Notes: a model not told the origin generated them from the letters alone. A DNA stretch of 64,000 nucleotides from Tubiluchus corallicola (GCA_030141605.1 JAQGDQ010000044.1:220001-284000); one strand, 5' to 3'; shown: positions 1-11,628, counted from the first letter of the stretch. Made by a program: numbers and translations.

Positions 1-1245
1 CAGTGGTATAAAATAATTATGATAATGATAAAGCAGGAGACTGAAAATGCTCTGTTTACTGTTGAATAAAAATAGGTTGAGGGTAAGGGCGGACTTGAGA
101 AGGTAGGAGAGGAGTTGAGAAAACCCATAATACAAATGAGGACACAGAAGCCTAATCAGTTAGGGGTTCTGGCGAGTCTCCCCCAACAGAGTACAGATTT
201 AGTGCAATTTTGTAGACTGTACGTACGTCGTGCGGTATTTCAAGATAATAGTTTATTTTTAAACGCAATTTCTACTTTTTAAATTTTTAAATATAGTTTT
301 AAATTTTTGCGGGATTGTTTTTTAACGGTTTTGGTTTTATTCTGTTTCGCTTACCGCATGATACCTTAAGAAAAATATGCTAGTTTGTTTTTCCAGTTTT
401 GTCGTCACTTTCGCTGCCAGTTTGCTATAAAATGACACTATGTTTTGTCACAAAAGTGTGTCATCCGCAATTTGTGCCTCCTGATACGTGAGGGGCTTGT
501 CGGGTCACTATGGTCGGACAGACCAATCGCCCTGCCGTTTTTATGGCCAGTCGACCCTGGCTGAAAGTTTAGTAACTCACAGCTGAAATATAGGCGCTAG
601 TTGTCCTAATGGGTGGTTGTTAATTCTATAAGACCATCATTTGGTTTGCATCTGGATTGCAGTGTTTAGCATTGTTATATTAACTGACCAGATTAAAGTA
701 TGCTCATGTACTGGCTGTGTGGTATATTGGTTGTCTGACTGCATAAAATTTGATATTACATTATCTAACAAAATGTAAAAATAACCTACATTACACCACG
801 AATGAGTGTTGCTCCGGCTTCACGATTGTTCGTATTTTATGTAGCTTATATAGTTTACACCCATGGCTTCATACATCACGAATGTGGCTTCATAGTTTAC
901 ACCTGTAAAACGGCAGACCAGAGCAACTCGAATGCCATATATACTATTAATCAAATCTAAGTAAGCATTATTATAATTTCACCAAAAAACGTCAAAATTG
1001 GCAACAAATTTCCCATAACAATGATGACGGATGCACTTACGATCTTTTGTTAAAAAGTTCGCACACTTAAGTTGGACAGTCATGACGTACTAACGATTAT
1101 TATTCGACAACAACAGTGACCGACAAAAACAACAAGTGTGCCAGCAAAAATAAAATAACGTCAAATAAAATACTAAAAAATAACGTCAAACTATTCTTTT
1201 AATTGTTTATAGGGTTAATTGCCATTTAATTATGACTTATTTCAG
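1..1245. other. No recognised gene; AT-rich flank
   Basis: I see no convincing open frame or RNA gene here. A TATAAAA-like box lies near 424-431, but no transcript can be tied to it. The last bases (1231-1245) are pyrimidine-rich and end in CAG, and they act as a possible 3' splice acceptor for the peptide gene that starts at 1246. Any 5' exon or promoter of that gene would lie in this stretch. Confidence 0.5.
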
Positions 1246-1569
1246 ATGAAAACTGTTACGCTATATTTCGGGCTACTGCTCTTTCACGGGGCTTTTGCAT
1301 TTCTTCCATATAAGGACGACTCGCGTCGTAGCAGACAGGTACCGGCCTCTGCAGAGAATTCAGAAATCTGCAATAAACCTTGCACTAGCGATGAAGTTAC
1401 TCGTCGTGGTACCTTCTCTGGTGCCGAGAGACAGAGTATCTGCTGCAAGTGTGCACAACCTCAGATTGAATCCGACAAAGAGATGGCTCAACTTGCCTAC
1501 GAAAACTGCTGTAAAAATGAGGTGACGTACAATCAATGCAGCCTGTTGACAGAAATGCCTAATGAATAG
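1246..1569 (+). CDS. Secreted cysteine-rich small peptide, unrecognised family
   Basis: The ORF encodes 107 residues from an ATG that directly follows a TTATTTCAG acceptor-like sequence. The N-terminus (MKTVTLYFGLLLFHGAFA) is a classic signal peptide with probable cleavage after residue 18. A basic stretch follows (DSRRSR, about residues 24-29) and could be a prohormone-convertase site. The mature part has eight cysteines spaced C-x3-C-x19-CC-x-C-x18-CC-x8-C, which suits four disulfides. I infer a secreted peptide, perhaps a hormone, toxin-like or immune effector. The spacing does not match insulin/relaxin, EGF, defensin or trefoil folds as I know them. Because the ATG sits exactly at a splice acceptor, a non-coding 5' exon or spliced-leader addition is likely. 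The stop is TAG at 1567-1569. Confidence 0.7.
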   Translation: MKTVTLYFGLLLFHGAFAFLPYKDDSRRSRQVPASAENSEICNKPCTSDEVTRRGTFSGAERQSICCKCAQPQIESDKEMAQLAYENCCKNEVTYNQCSLLTEMPNE

Positions 1570-2499
1570 ACTTACAAGCTGCCATAATGCACAAACTCAG
1601 CAGCCGTAAGGCGCTAAAATCAACAGTCTTCTGTCTAGATATTTTGTGTTTAACGTGTAGGCCTAACATATGTTAGATGATATCTGTGCTTAAAATCCTG
1701 AGATTCTCTGCTCACTTGAGCGCATTATTTGTCTGTTTTGTAGTAGTTGTTGTTTATAATACATGTAGTTTAGCTTTTATTTGTGTTAAAGTAAAATTTT
1801 ATAAATATAATGCCTTTTTATTGCAATTTTTAATGCGCTTTATAAACAGCTAGTTACTAACACGGTTGTCTGTGTTGTGTAACACTCTAAGGAAACTGTC
1901 ATATTGTAGTTATTATCACTATAGTAGCTGTTATTGTCATCACTGTCCCCTCATCTCGTCATTGTCATTTTTTGTTGTTATCCTCGTGTTGCTGCCACAT
2001 TGTTATCTTTAACTAATTAACCTAGGTCTAATTTAGGATTCAGTTTTATATTCTTAGGAAGTTGTGCAAAGCTACAAATGCAAATAAATACAAAGAGCAC
2101 TGAAACAAACAAGGAAAGTCAAGGTTTCTGATGTTTACCGATAAGAGCTTTCCTTTTAATTAGAAATTAATGCAGACATAAGGGCGGAAATGTTCATCGC
2201 GGCGTTCATAATCTTCATAATGCTTGTAGAACTTTTACATACAAAATACGCGTCAGGGCTTGGAGAACAGCTGATTGTTTTGCAACCAAAGAGCAGCAAC
2301 TCCGAGTCTGGTCAGTAAATAGATGGATGATCATTCAAGTGTTACTAATGCAATTGAACCCTGTCATTTCAATATGCTCTCTCTTAAACAAGTTAGCTTT
2401 AACCATTAACCAGATTCCCTGCCAGACGGACTTGCCTAAAATTTTCTAAAATTGCAACGAGCTACTGGCTGTAATCAATACTCTTTAACACCACTTACT

Positions 2500-2655
2500 T
2501 TTGGAGGGAAAACCGCTGATGTTAAGCGAGTTTGGCATTGTAACGAGGTGCATTAATACATATTTGTCTACAGATATGCATATTTTTTGCCAAAAATGTG
2601 GGTGTCAGCAGTTGGCATTGTAAAGAGGAGCTGGGTCGTTATAAACGAGGTGATA
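2500..2655 (+). mobile_element. Partial copy of a pogo/Tigger-like MITE
   Basis: The stretch contains AAGCGAGTTTGGCATTGTAA and then CGAGGTGCATTAATA, which closely match 43065-43095 inside the better-defined element at 43008-43198. Repeated phrases of the type GGCATTGTAAMGAGG recur at about 2531 and 2616. The CAGTCAAACC terminus itself is not intact here, so this is probably a decayed copy. Confidence 0.4.
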
Positions 2656-2703
2656 ACTAAACAAATGATTCATATCAAGTCACTGCATCGCAGAAAATTA
2701 CAG

Positions 2704-2711
2704 TGACGTCA
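2704..2711. promoter_or_regulatory. Perfect CRE palindrome (TGACGTCA)
   Basis: An exact cAMP-response-element palindrome lies in a locally GC-richer patch (2700-2760). It sits 1.1 kb past the peptide gene and 0.6 kb past the 3' end of the unnamed minus-strand gene, so it has no obvious promoter to serve. An 8-bp match can arise by chance. Confidence 0.25.
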
Positions 2712-3352
2712 CAAGAGAGCGGGACAGAAAACCGGAAAAAATGCGTGACGCTACAATTTTCCTGGATAACATCCTACTTAAGGGTATCAAAACTAAAAGA
2801 ACGAAATTAAGATAAGAGTAAAAATACAAAGTGTTACTTTCTGTCGATAATTTAAATATTTTTCAACGCGTTAAGTAATAAAAATTATTATTTCCATTCG
2901 TAACTAGTGTTATAAAAACAAGACTACACTTGTTTCGTCGGAAATATCTTTATTGCTTTTGTGGCGCTTTATTAATAATAAGAAAAATTTTTTGACTGTG
3001 GCCATAGTTTTTATTAAGTGATACAGACAAATACTGGCATAAGCGCTTTCCCATTTTACAATAAACTCTTTATTGCAAACATTTACAATAAATCTGCAAT
3101 AGACCTTATGGGCATTCTTCAACGATGACAAAAATACACGTCAGCTGTGCGACCAAGCAAAATTAAATAATGGCTAAGACGAATTGAAAATCTACAGGGG
3201 TGTTATTAAGTTAAAAAGTCTTTCTTGCTTTTTGCAGCAATGCGTATACGCTTACACTAGTCCGCCTAAGTTCAAAATAAGTGGGCACTCTTTTTATAAT
3301 ATTATAATTACATGTACGTAAATAGATAATCGATGTGATATATGTTGCTGGA

Positions 3353-6300
3353 TCACTTCTTTTTACGCCTTGACTGTTTCAAGGCAGTAAAAAAGTTCTT
3401 TTTCTTTTTCTCGTAATCAGGTTTTGGCTCATAAAACGGTGCACTATCTGTATCCAATGATCTACTGTCGCTTGTATTTCCATCATACATGCTGTCGTAA
3501 ACATGAGCATTTTTGTTTAAAGTTCCATTTGGAACAGCACCATTGACTCCGCCATTTTTGTTTTCGATTGTATAGAAACGTCTAGGCGATACAGACCGAC
3601 CTCTCTGCTCAGCAAATGCTGTTTTCTTTCCAGTTCTCCCTCGATCAAGACTCTTGCCCCTGGATCGACCAAACTTTGATCCCAAACTTCTTCCTCTTTC
3701 GACAGCGGTTTCCTCTTCTTTGTTCAGCGGATCGTACAATTTGATATTGCGTCCACCAGCTCGGTCTATGGTTTGGGTGCCCGCATCCCGCTTTGGTCTG
3801 CGGTTTCTAACATTCAGTGTATCATACTCATTATTATTGTTACAACCATTTCCGTAGATGTTGTGTGGATATGGCACGGGAGATGAATCCGAGTCAGTCC
3901 TTGTTGTATCTGTAGAACCATTTGGTGTGATGTCCATTTGATAGTGCGTCCCACCATTTTGAAAGTCTCCAATGCTCACGCCATTTTCTACAGGATAGTA
4001 ACCGTTCTTGCGGCCATTTTTTAAAATTCCACCTTTTTTCGGTTTTTGTCTGAACTCGGTGACCGAGTCATCGGTGTCCCCGCTGACGTAGCACGTCGTC
4101 ACATAGCCACTTTGTACGCCGTTGAGGACCTCCAAGTGTTCTTCAGCCAGACTCGGCGGTGCGTCAAAATCTGCATGATGTCCATTAGTCGGAGATTTGC
4201 TGAAACTTGGTGGTAATATACGAGGAATACCAAACATATAATAAGGTTGACTACAAAGCGTCGTCTTCTTCCCACCGTCCAAGACACCAAGTTTCCTCTG
4301 AAGGTCAATATGTTCTATTGTCCTTTGTGATATACCTGAAAAGAAAGCACTACATCAAAAATTAATCACAGAAATTGACATTAATGCTAATGTTGATCTC
4401 GAGCTCATCAACATTCATCTATGCTGGTTATGCAAATGTGGTAATTATTGCAAAAATGATTTTACTTCGTCTCAGCAGGCTGCATAGTAACGTGGATGCT
4501 TTCGGGCAAGTGAATGAATGGATGGTAATAGAAACGAAGACAGCATTGTCCTCGGGCTATTTTCTCAATGTGACCATATTTAGATGAGAAAGAGAAACTG
4601 TTACTTGCAAAAGTTATAGTTTGTTTTGTTATGCAATTTAGCAAGGTTTGTTACATCTTTTCTTATGTCAGGTGGCTTTCTAGGGTCTGGGCAGTTTTAA
4701 TGACAGGCCGACCAAAATTTTGCTTTATTGATTGTAGACAGACGGAATTTTTTGACTGACTGACTGACTGACTAATTGACTTACTGACTGACTGACTAAC
4801 TGACTGACTGACTGACTGACTGACTGGCTGACTGGCTGGCTGGCTGACTGACTGACTGACTGACTGACTGACTGACTGACTGACTTGACTGACTGACTGA
4901 CTGACTGACTGACTGACTGACTGACTGACTGACTGACTGACTGACTGACTGACTGACTGACTGACTGACTGACTGACTGACTGACTGACTGACTGACTGA
5001 CTGACTGACTGACTGACTGACTGATTGAGTGTCTGACTGATTCATTACCAAATAACTAACCTGTGGGCAATGGGAAATCCCACACACCATCACTGCTCTG
5101 TATGAGGTTTGAGGCAGCAGTATTATTAACAGACGTCCTCCAAAGAACCCACTGATGAAGAGTTCTCATTCGCTCTTCTTCCGACTCTGGAGTTGAGAAG
5201 CTGTCACTTTCCGGAAGATTTGGCATGCTGCCAAATTCTGTAAATGAAAAAGAGACAATAAGCGATTCAAATTTTCGGAACACATCGATAATTTTCATGC
5301 TTTTTGTGAAAGAGTGAGTAAATGAGCGAGTGGAGTAACGAACGAAAAAGCAAGTGTGAAGCACGAACGTTTTTGTGAAGTTTCTTTTTGCTTTACAAAG
5401 TTCACAAACACGCGCAATCGTATACCTGTTAACTAGTTTATTTATTTTTATTTAAAATATATTTTAGCAAATAAAAAAATGCTATCAAAAAATTAAAATT
5501 TACACTAAAAACTAAGAAATACTACATGTCTTGCATTATTAAAACAGCTACAAAAATATCATAAAAATATATACAGAATTTAAAAATTCAAAACATCTGT
5601 TAAAAAACCAACTGTTGCTGCATGAATAAACCATACCACCTTCTAAATATTCTACTATAAAATCGTACATCAGTTTGGTGGTATATACGTTTTACAATAA
5701 AATTTGCGTACCCAATCATTCGTGTTCTTAAACTACAGACAAAGTGACGCAACAGTACTTTAAAATGTCTTATACAATTTTCTGCACGTATTGTAGAAGA
5801 AGATGACGTATCGTAAGCATAAAGTGGCGTTTACATAGCATCTAGATACGTATGCATTTCCACCTGCGGAAAAAATACGCAGGCTGCGTAAACGGGTGCA
5901 TTGAAAACAATATAAACCGATAAAATATATTCCGCACCCCACTAACGCATGCGCATCCGGATGCTACGTAAACGTACTTAACATCTGAAAAACTTGTGCA
6001 GAGCAATGTTGTAAGTGGCATGCATACTTTGATTTAACCCATAAGTTATTACAGCATATGTTGTTACTGAATGAACGAAATAGAGTAGTTTTCAAATTTT
6101 TGAACAAGAGCAGACTAAAACTGTTAACTCACAGCCTTTTTCTGCTTTGATACATGCTTCAGAACATCTGACAGAATATGCCGATGATTTTTAGTAAACA
6201 CACCTAGATGCTCATCATGTTCTTTGACGCTTTTTTGACAGTAAGGGTAACCGTAAATTTTTACAAAGGTGTTTTTTAAAATTATTTTGGCTTGCAAGTG

Positions 6301-9300
6301 ATAACTTGTTCATCGAGTTAAGCTCGTTAATCTTGTGGGCGTAACTGAACCAGGAAACAGGCCTACATTCGGTAAATAAATTGGCAGCAATGGCATCATT
6401 CAAGAAGGTTGTCTTAAAACTGTAATATCCTGAAAATTAATTTAGAAATCTCTGATGGAAACTTAAAAGACAGGATGAACACGGGAATTCTGCGGAGAAC
6501 TAATTCCTGTAGAAAGAAAATTCCAAAACCAACTTCTTCCTGTTGTGAATTCTGTGTTTCTGGTGACGCCTTAATACGCCATGAGCGAAATTCAGTCACC
6601 ACAGCGCAAGTTTCTCTTGACTAACAGCCTGTTTGTCACTTTTGAGATTTAATTTACTCGCCATAATAACACAAGCTTCTCTTTTAACTATGTGTCACTT
6701 AGCTGTTCCAGTACGTTGTCCAGCTTTGAAACGTAAGAATCGGAATAGGGCGGCCATTAAAAATTGATTGCATTTTTGATTCACTACGTAGTATCAGCAT
6801 TATGCGACATATTTATGACTGCACTAACAAACCGTTCACTTATCCACCATAAATAAAATTAATACCAGTTTGAAAATTGAAAAACCATTTCTTTTGTATT
6901 CACATCACCAAAACCCAATTGTTTGCATTTGTCAAGTAGATATACACACTAAAAATGGTGAAACCATGATTTTTTTCCCACTAATTGCAAAATTATTGTG
7001 CACTAACAAGGTAAAATTGGTACATAGTCAAGTTAAACCTTCTTATAGTGATTGATTATTGAAAATGAATTTTTGTTTTCTAATGACCTTGATTATTGCA
7101 TTAATTACGCCTAATAAACATGAGCATATTTAACTCACGGTCGCTAAAAGGCTCGTTAATCAGCTCAAATTTAAATATTAATTGCCAAAAAATTTTGTAA
7201 CAATCATCATTTAGTATTCGCGCCTGTGCAACCATCTTGCACATTGCCAACCTTCACTTTTAATGAAAATTTATAGCGGCTTACAATAAGGCCGCGACTT
7301 GTTAACGAAGTTGTTAGTTGTTCCTTCAGGCAGCACGGTACTACTAGGTATTCCCGCTGTACATACTAAACTGTTAGACAATGAAGAAAATTTCACTGTC
7401 TATACGCCGCTGCTAAACAATAGAGAAAAAGTGTGTCAAGCTTAGAATATTGATAATGAGTCAGATTATCGTTGGCACAGAGGAATCGTTGAAAGTGATA
7501 TGTTTGCATTTATTGAACTGAAAATTTTATAAACTTTATCGTTGTTGGGCAATGTTTGCGCAGTTAGTGAGAAGTGGACCACACATTGGCCAGCATTGCC
7601 TTGAGAGGGTAGCTATAGTAAAAGGTGTAGTATAGTTCCAACATCCAAAATGTAAAATTTGATGTAAAACAAACCAAACGCGCAAGGTTTTCCAAACAGC
7701 GCAGTTAACGGCGTTTTTACACATCAAATGTTTATTTGTTTATTAATTCCTGCATTGAAAATATTTACAGGTCAGATTAGCCGATTTCTTGTTTGGACAA
7801 TTGTTTTTCAGTGTTACTACAAGGTCCACCAGGAGCAGTGCACAAGTGCTGTATAAAAGTCGCACTCCTGTTATCTTAACTTTCCTAGAATGTTGTTATC
7901 CTAAATTTTATTTACCGAAAGGAGCCGGCCGTGGCCGAGGAGAACTAAAGTCTTTTTTGTAATTGAAACGGCAGGATTGGTTACACTCTAAAGCAGGATC
8001 GGAACACTTTTTAAAAAGATTTCGTTGAAATAACACGAAGATGCGTAGAAGCTCAGAGTCTTTCTTTCCCATCGGTGATGTTTGCTTTATCTGGAGATAG
8101 CGATCTGCACCAACTTGCTAAGACGTTCGGTCGGCAAGAGCAGAAGTACAAAATCACGTACAGCAGCAGCAATAGCAAATACACAGGAAACAACAGAATC
8201 AGCACCAGCAACAATGACAGCAACTATAACACAACAATGGCTGTGGCTGCCGCAAGAGTTTCAGTAGCAATGACAACAACAGCAACAACAGCAACAACAA
8301 CAACAACAACAGCAGCAGCAACAGTGACAACAGAAGTGAGAACAACAGATACACTTACAGTAACAAAAACATTCCCTACGCCAACAAGATGACCACGACA
8401 ATAAATGTGACAATGACGCCGTATAAAACTAAGTCAGACGAATTAAGATAAGAACTTTTGTACAAGGAGATATATGGGCAGTAAAGGCATTACTTACGAC
8501 TTGAGAAACTAATGGATCCGAAAAGGGAATGGCTAATGGGAATTCAGACATGAATGTTAATAAATCGATCATGACTCTTTCTGATATTGTGTCAGTTTGA
8601 GTCCACAGCCAATAAACAAACATGAGGATAAATAAATGACTGTGCCTTGTAGGCACTGACACAGATTATTGTTATCAATTATTGATGATAACTAGAAACT
8701 AATCACAATTTTCAAAAATCTCTTCAAGACGATCGCGTCCTCATTGAGAGTTCATCAACTGATGTTTACATAAGGTTTGTTAACAAGGTTAAAGTAGTTT
8801 TGCGCCTATTTAAAGGACACTATCAACTCTTCCTTCAAGTGCAAAAAGAGCTTAAAATTCAAAGTTGGAGTTATTGCTAAGCTCTGTGGTCTATGGGCAC
8901 ATGTATGTGTGTATGTAATTTATTGACCGACAAAATTGAAATAAGATTACAACAAATTGCTGGGCAGATGTAAGAAGTTACTCCATAACAAGGCATGTTT
9001 CATACGGCTACATCAGTGACATGACTAAAATACAAATTGGGTGTATATTAAAAGAACTTTTAGTAAAATGAAACGCAAGTAGTATTACAGGTAGCAGTAT
9101 TATACGATAGTAATGCAAAATAGTTTTCTTATATCTACACCTATATGTACATAATAACAAACATTTATGTACTACACGCAATGGCCAGCGAATCTTGGAA
9201 GTGCGTAAGTTATTACATCGCTAAAAGGAAAATGAGGAAAGCTAACAGAAAGCTTTGCAGCATAACTAATCTTTATACATAAACATCTGAGCTGCATTTT

Positions 9301-9775
9301 TTCCGGCCACTCCGTATAAAAACCAAGCAGCAGCAGCAGCATTTTCCGGCTGTCAACAGAAGTAGGTCGACTTCGTTAAAGGCAAACAGATGAACGAAAT
9401 GGCAGTTTTTTCGCGATGCGCTTTCAGATTAAGGCAAATAGCTGCGTCCTTTGTGTTTGCGAATCAGGTGGCTGTAGTCAGTGTTTATGTTGTTGCAAGC
9501 GGATTTAGTTCCCTCTGTTTTTCTATTAGCAATTAAACACGGACTTCCCCAGTTAACAAGTGACCAATAAAAATATTTCGGTGCTGAAAATTAGCGGAAA
9601 AAATGCGGCCAGTTGACTGCACAGGAGGGCGCAGTTAAAAACGCCTCACCTGGGTGTAATGAGTCGTTAATGGTTAGAAGTTTCAAAAGTGAGGGTGTGT
9701 CAGACAAGATGTCAAGTCTGAGAAGGTCATGTATCATCCTGAGTGCCCCTCCCGGTGCATAATAGTTTTCTTTTA
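3353..9775 (-). CDS. Unrecognised multi-exon gene; low-complexity protein with RGRS repeats and a basic tail (5' part incomplete)
   Basis: Minus-strand exons, 5' to 3': 9650-9775, 8498-8580, probably 7139-7163, 5061-5237 and 3353-4335 (stop TGA at 3353-3355). Junction phases 1, 0, 1 and 1 agree at every step. The first two exons encode an alpha-helical, leucine-rich stretch (GALRMIHDLLRLDILSDTP, then ERVMIDLLTFMSEFPLAI). Exon 5061-5237 is acidic and serine-rich (MPNLPESDSFSTPESEEE) and ends in SDGVWDFPLPTG. The 3' exon encodes about 327 residues, rich in Asn, Gly and Ser, with repeated RGRS/SRGKS motifs, a DAGTQT motif and a lysine-rich C-terminus (KQSRRKKK). No catalytic domain, membrane span or PDZ-binding tail is visible. 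I infer an intracellular scaffold or cytoskeleton-associated protein, but I do not recognise the family. Splice sites are good (GTTAGT, GTAAGT and GTGAGG donors) except the weak GAG acceptor at 7163. The start codon was not found. Confidence 0.65.
4754..5025. repeat. (TGAC)n / (GTCA)n tetranucleotide microsatellite
   Basis: About 270 bp of nearly uninterrupted GACT tetramers, with small variants (GGCT, AATT) near the low-coordinate end. It fills much of the intron between exons 5061-5237 and 3353-4335 of the minus-strand gene. Because 4 and 3 share no factor, all minus-strand frames read the same Ser-Val-Ser-Gln repeat without a stop, which explains the long spurious ORF here. Confidence 0.95.
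5824..5977. mobile_element. Miniature inverted-repeat element with TIRs of about 45 bp
   Basis: The left end (GCGTTTACATAGCATCTAGA) and the reverse complement of the right end (ACGTTTACGTAGCATCCGGA) match closely, and the similarity continues inward to the GTGCGG/CCTGCGG motifs. About 60 bp of unique sequence separates the arms. The element is too small to code. It lies in an intron of the unnamed minus-strand gene. The transposon superfamily is not clear. Confidence 0.6.
6133..6167 (-). CDS. Possible alternative 35-nt exon of the unnamed gene
   Basis: A good acceptor (CATATTCTGTCAG) and a GTGAGT donor bound a 35-nt stretch reading VLKHVSKQKKA in the frame set by phase 1. Including it after exon 7139-7163 would need a further phase 0-to-1 exon before 5061-5237, and I could not find one. 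It may be an alternative exon or a chance match. Confidence 0.25.
7921..7995 (+). other. Weak tRNA-like / SINE-head-like sequence
   Basis: GCCGTGGCCGAGGAG resembles a pol III A box as found in Leu/Ser tRNAs. No proper B box or cloverleaf follows. It is at best a degenerate SINE head. Confidence 0.15.
8155..8385 (+). repeat. CAA/CAG/ACA-rich imperfect trinucleotide tract
   Basis: An A/C-rich tract with runs of CAA, CAG and ACA triplets. It stays open in two plus-strand frames because CAN triplets lack stops. It lies in the intron region of the unnamed minus-strand gene. I see no splice sites or conserved motif to support coding use. Confidence 0.7.
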
Positions 9776-10040
9776 CTGCGGTTCTAATAGGTCATTTTCT
9801 TTCAATTATCTCTACTCATTTCTCGGTTTTGTACGCTTATTCTCAGGTGGTGATTTGTTACCGTTTTAACACTAGGGCATCCACACAAGCGGTTCGTGCG
9901 ATTACAATAGATCCGACAGCTGCAGTAACGACAAATCCCATATTAAAAACGTATGCTAATCTAAAACTGATAAACTAATCAAATAAATAATCTTTTAAAT
10001 TGTTCTCAGCGCTTTAATGCTGATGGTAACTATGACACTA

Positions 10041-10375
10041 CGGTGACGATGATGATGATAATGAAAGTGGCAGCGGGTGATGATTGTGGTGATGGGGTAG
10101 TGTTGTTGATGGTGGTGATAGTAGTGGAATGTTGGTATTGACCCTGGTGGTGGTGCTGCTGCTCTTACCGATGATGATGATGGTGATAGTGGTGGTGATG
10201 ATGATGATGATGGTGGTGGTGGTGATGGTGAATTGCGGTGGCTGCAGTGGCGGTAGTGGTGGTGGCAGCGGCGACAGCAGCCGTGGTGGTGGCGGCAGTA
10301 GTGGTGGTGGCGGTGGCGGCAGCACCAGCGGTGGTGGTGGTGATTAAGATGGTGGTAATGGCGATGATGACGAAG
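10041..10375 (+). repeat. Imperfect GAT/GGT trinucleotide repeat
   Basis: A long purine/T-rich tract of GATGAT, GGTGGT and GGC triplets. Both strands stay open (poly-Pro, Ser or Thr on minus; Met, Val or Gly on plus), giving shadow ORFs. It is non-coding in my view, because no splice signal or conserved segment surrounds it. Confidence 0.85.
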
Positions 10376-10577
10376 ATGACAACAAAGTGAAATGTTCTAA
10401 TGCTGTAAAAACTAACATCTCAGAAAATCAGGTTGATGTAGCAAACGTGCTAAAGAAAAAAGAGAGATAAGAATAATTTTCATAAGTGTTTAGTTTTAGA
10501 CAAGATGGGTTTATGTCTGCAAAAAAGATATATCTGCTAATTACTGAACTCTCAATAGTTACTGTTGTTAAGCTTCT

Positions 10578-10690
10578 TAGTCATCATTTATACAGTCTAT
10601 TATACAATAATAATCATTTATGCGGTCTATTATACAATAGTAATCATTTATACAAGCTATTACACAATAGTAATCATTTATACAGCCTAC
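10578..10690 (+). repeat. 30-bp tandem repeat, about 3.7 copies
   Basis: The unit reads approximately TAATCATTTATACAGTCTAT followed by TATACAATAG. Copies differ by one to four bases. No function is apparent. Confidence 0.85.
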
Positions 10691-11590
10691 CACTACATAT
10701 ATTCTTTGCCTAAACATAGCCTGCCGAGGTGGGGACACGTAAATGCTTTTGTTAAAAATGAAATGGAAAGTTTTTAGAGATGAAAGATTCAGATAACTTC
10801 CAGTTTTTCACTGCTGGATTTCTGTAGAAGGAAATTGTAGAGTTTCCGCATTCATAACCTTGGCAGATAGTTGATTTTTACTTGGCAGAAGTAGAAAGTC
10901 CTTTTTAAAGTGACCTCTGCAGAGTTTTCAGAGATTACTTTGAGCCTCACAAAAGCACGGTAGAGCCACTTGGGCGAGGAGAAAAGAAATCCACTTTTTG
11001 TTTTTATCTAAGTAATACCGTCCATGAAAAGTGGACAAGAACTACTGCAGCGGTTCAGCGGAGATGTTGGCTACTGTTAGTATATCCTCAATTGTTTCTA
11101 GTAAAGTATTAGTCATTTGTTACAAATTAATTGGCGAGAAACTGAAAATGGTTGTGTAGCAAAAATGTGCTTTTCCAGTTTATCGCAAACTAGGAGACCA
11201 GATAAAATAAAAAGGTATCCTAGTATCATTTTTAGTATCAAGAAGTTAAAAACATCTCTATGGTTACCTATAAGAACAGAAAGGATTAAGCGATAAACAG
11301 AGGCGCTAACTGCAGCACACAAGATTGGTACATAAAAGTAAATTTATCAAAAAAGCGCAAGAGAGTTGCTGTTATCTCTTTAATTTTTAATTAAGACTAA
11401 TTAACTACAGCGTTACATCATTGTTAATGTCGAACAAGCACAACACAGGGAGCTGGAAACACAATAATTATGGCACAACATGTCATTTGTGGTTATCATT
11501 GTCGCCGTCATTGTTGTTATAGCTGTAGCTGTTGTTCTTGCTTTTGTTGAATTGTTGCCACTATGTCACCACTATGGTCGTCATTGTTAC

Positions 11591-11592
11591 AG

Positions 11593-11627
<35 letters not shown>

Positions 11628-11628
11628 A
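11591..11628 (+). repeat. (GTT)n microsatellite followed by GAT/GAC triplets
   Basis: About twelve GTT units, followed to about 11670 by GATGATGAY triplets. Confidence 0.9.

Larger units (their letters stand above)
1570..3352. other. Non-coding interval with a partial MITE and a CRE-like site
   Basis: This holds the 3' flank of the peptide gene (possible polyadenylation signal AATAAA near 2081) and the 3' flank of the minus-strand gene that ends at 3353. About 2500-2655 resembles the interior of the TA-flanked element at 43008-43198. A perfect TGACGTCA lies at 2704-2711. Several TTTATT motifs (2947, 2967, 3067) could be minus-strand AATAAA signals for the unnamed gene. I see no coding exon. 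Confidence 0.5.

Noticed and set aside
1246-1569. Insulin/relaxin-like peptide
   Set aside because: It has CC pairs, but the A-chain pattern CC-x3-C-x8-C and the B-chain spacing are absent.
4725-5093. 122-codon minus-strand ORF of Ser-Val-Ser-Gln repeats
   Set aside because: It is the (TGAC)n microsatellite read through; it lies within an intron and joins no exon in phase.
10038-10347. Proline/threonine- and valine/glycine-rich ORFs on both strands
   Set aside because: Products of a GAT/GGT triplet repeat; no conserved segment or splice support.
11113-11322. Hydrophobic minus-strand ORF after a good acceptor (TTCTTATAG)
   Set aside because: Reads as plausible coding at first, but no donor follows and it cannot be phased with the neighbouring candidate exons.
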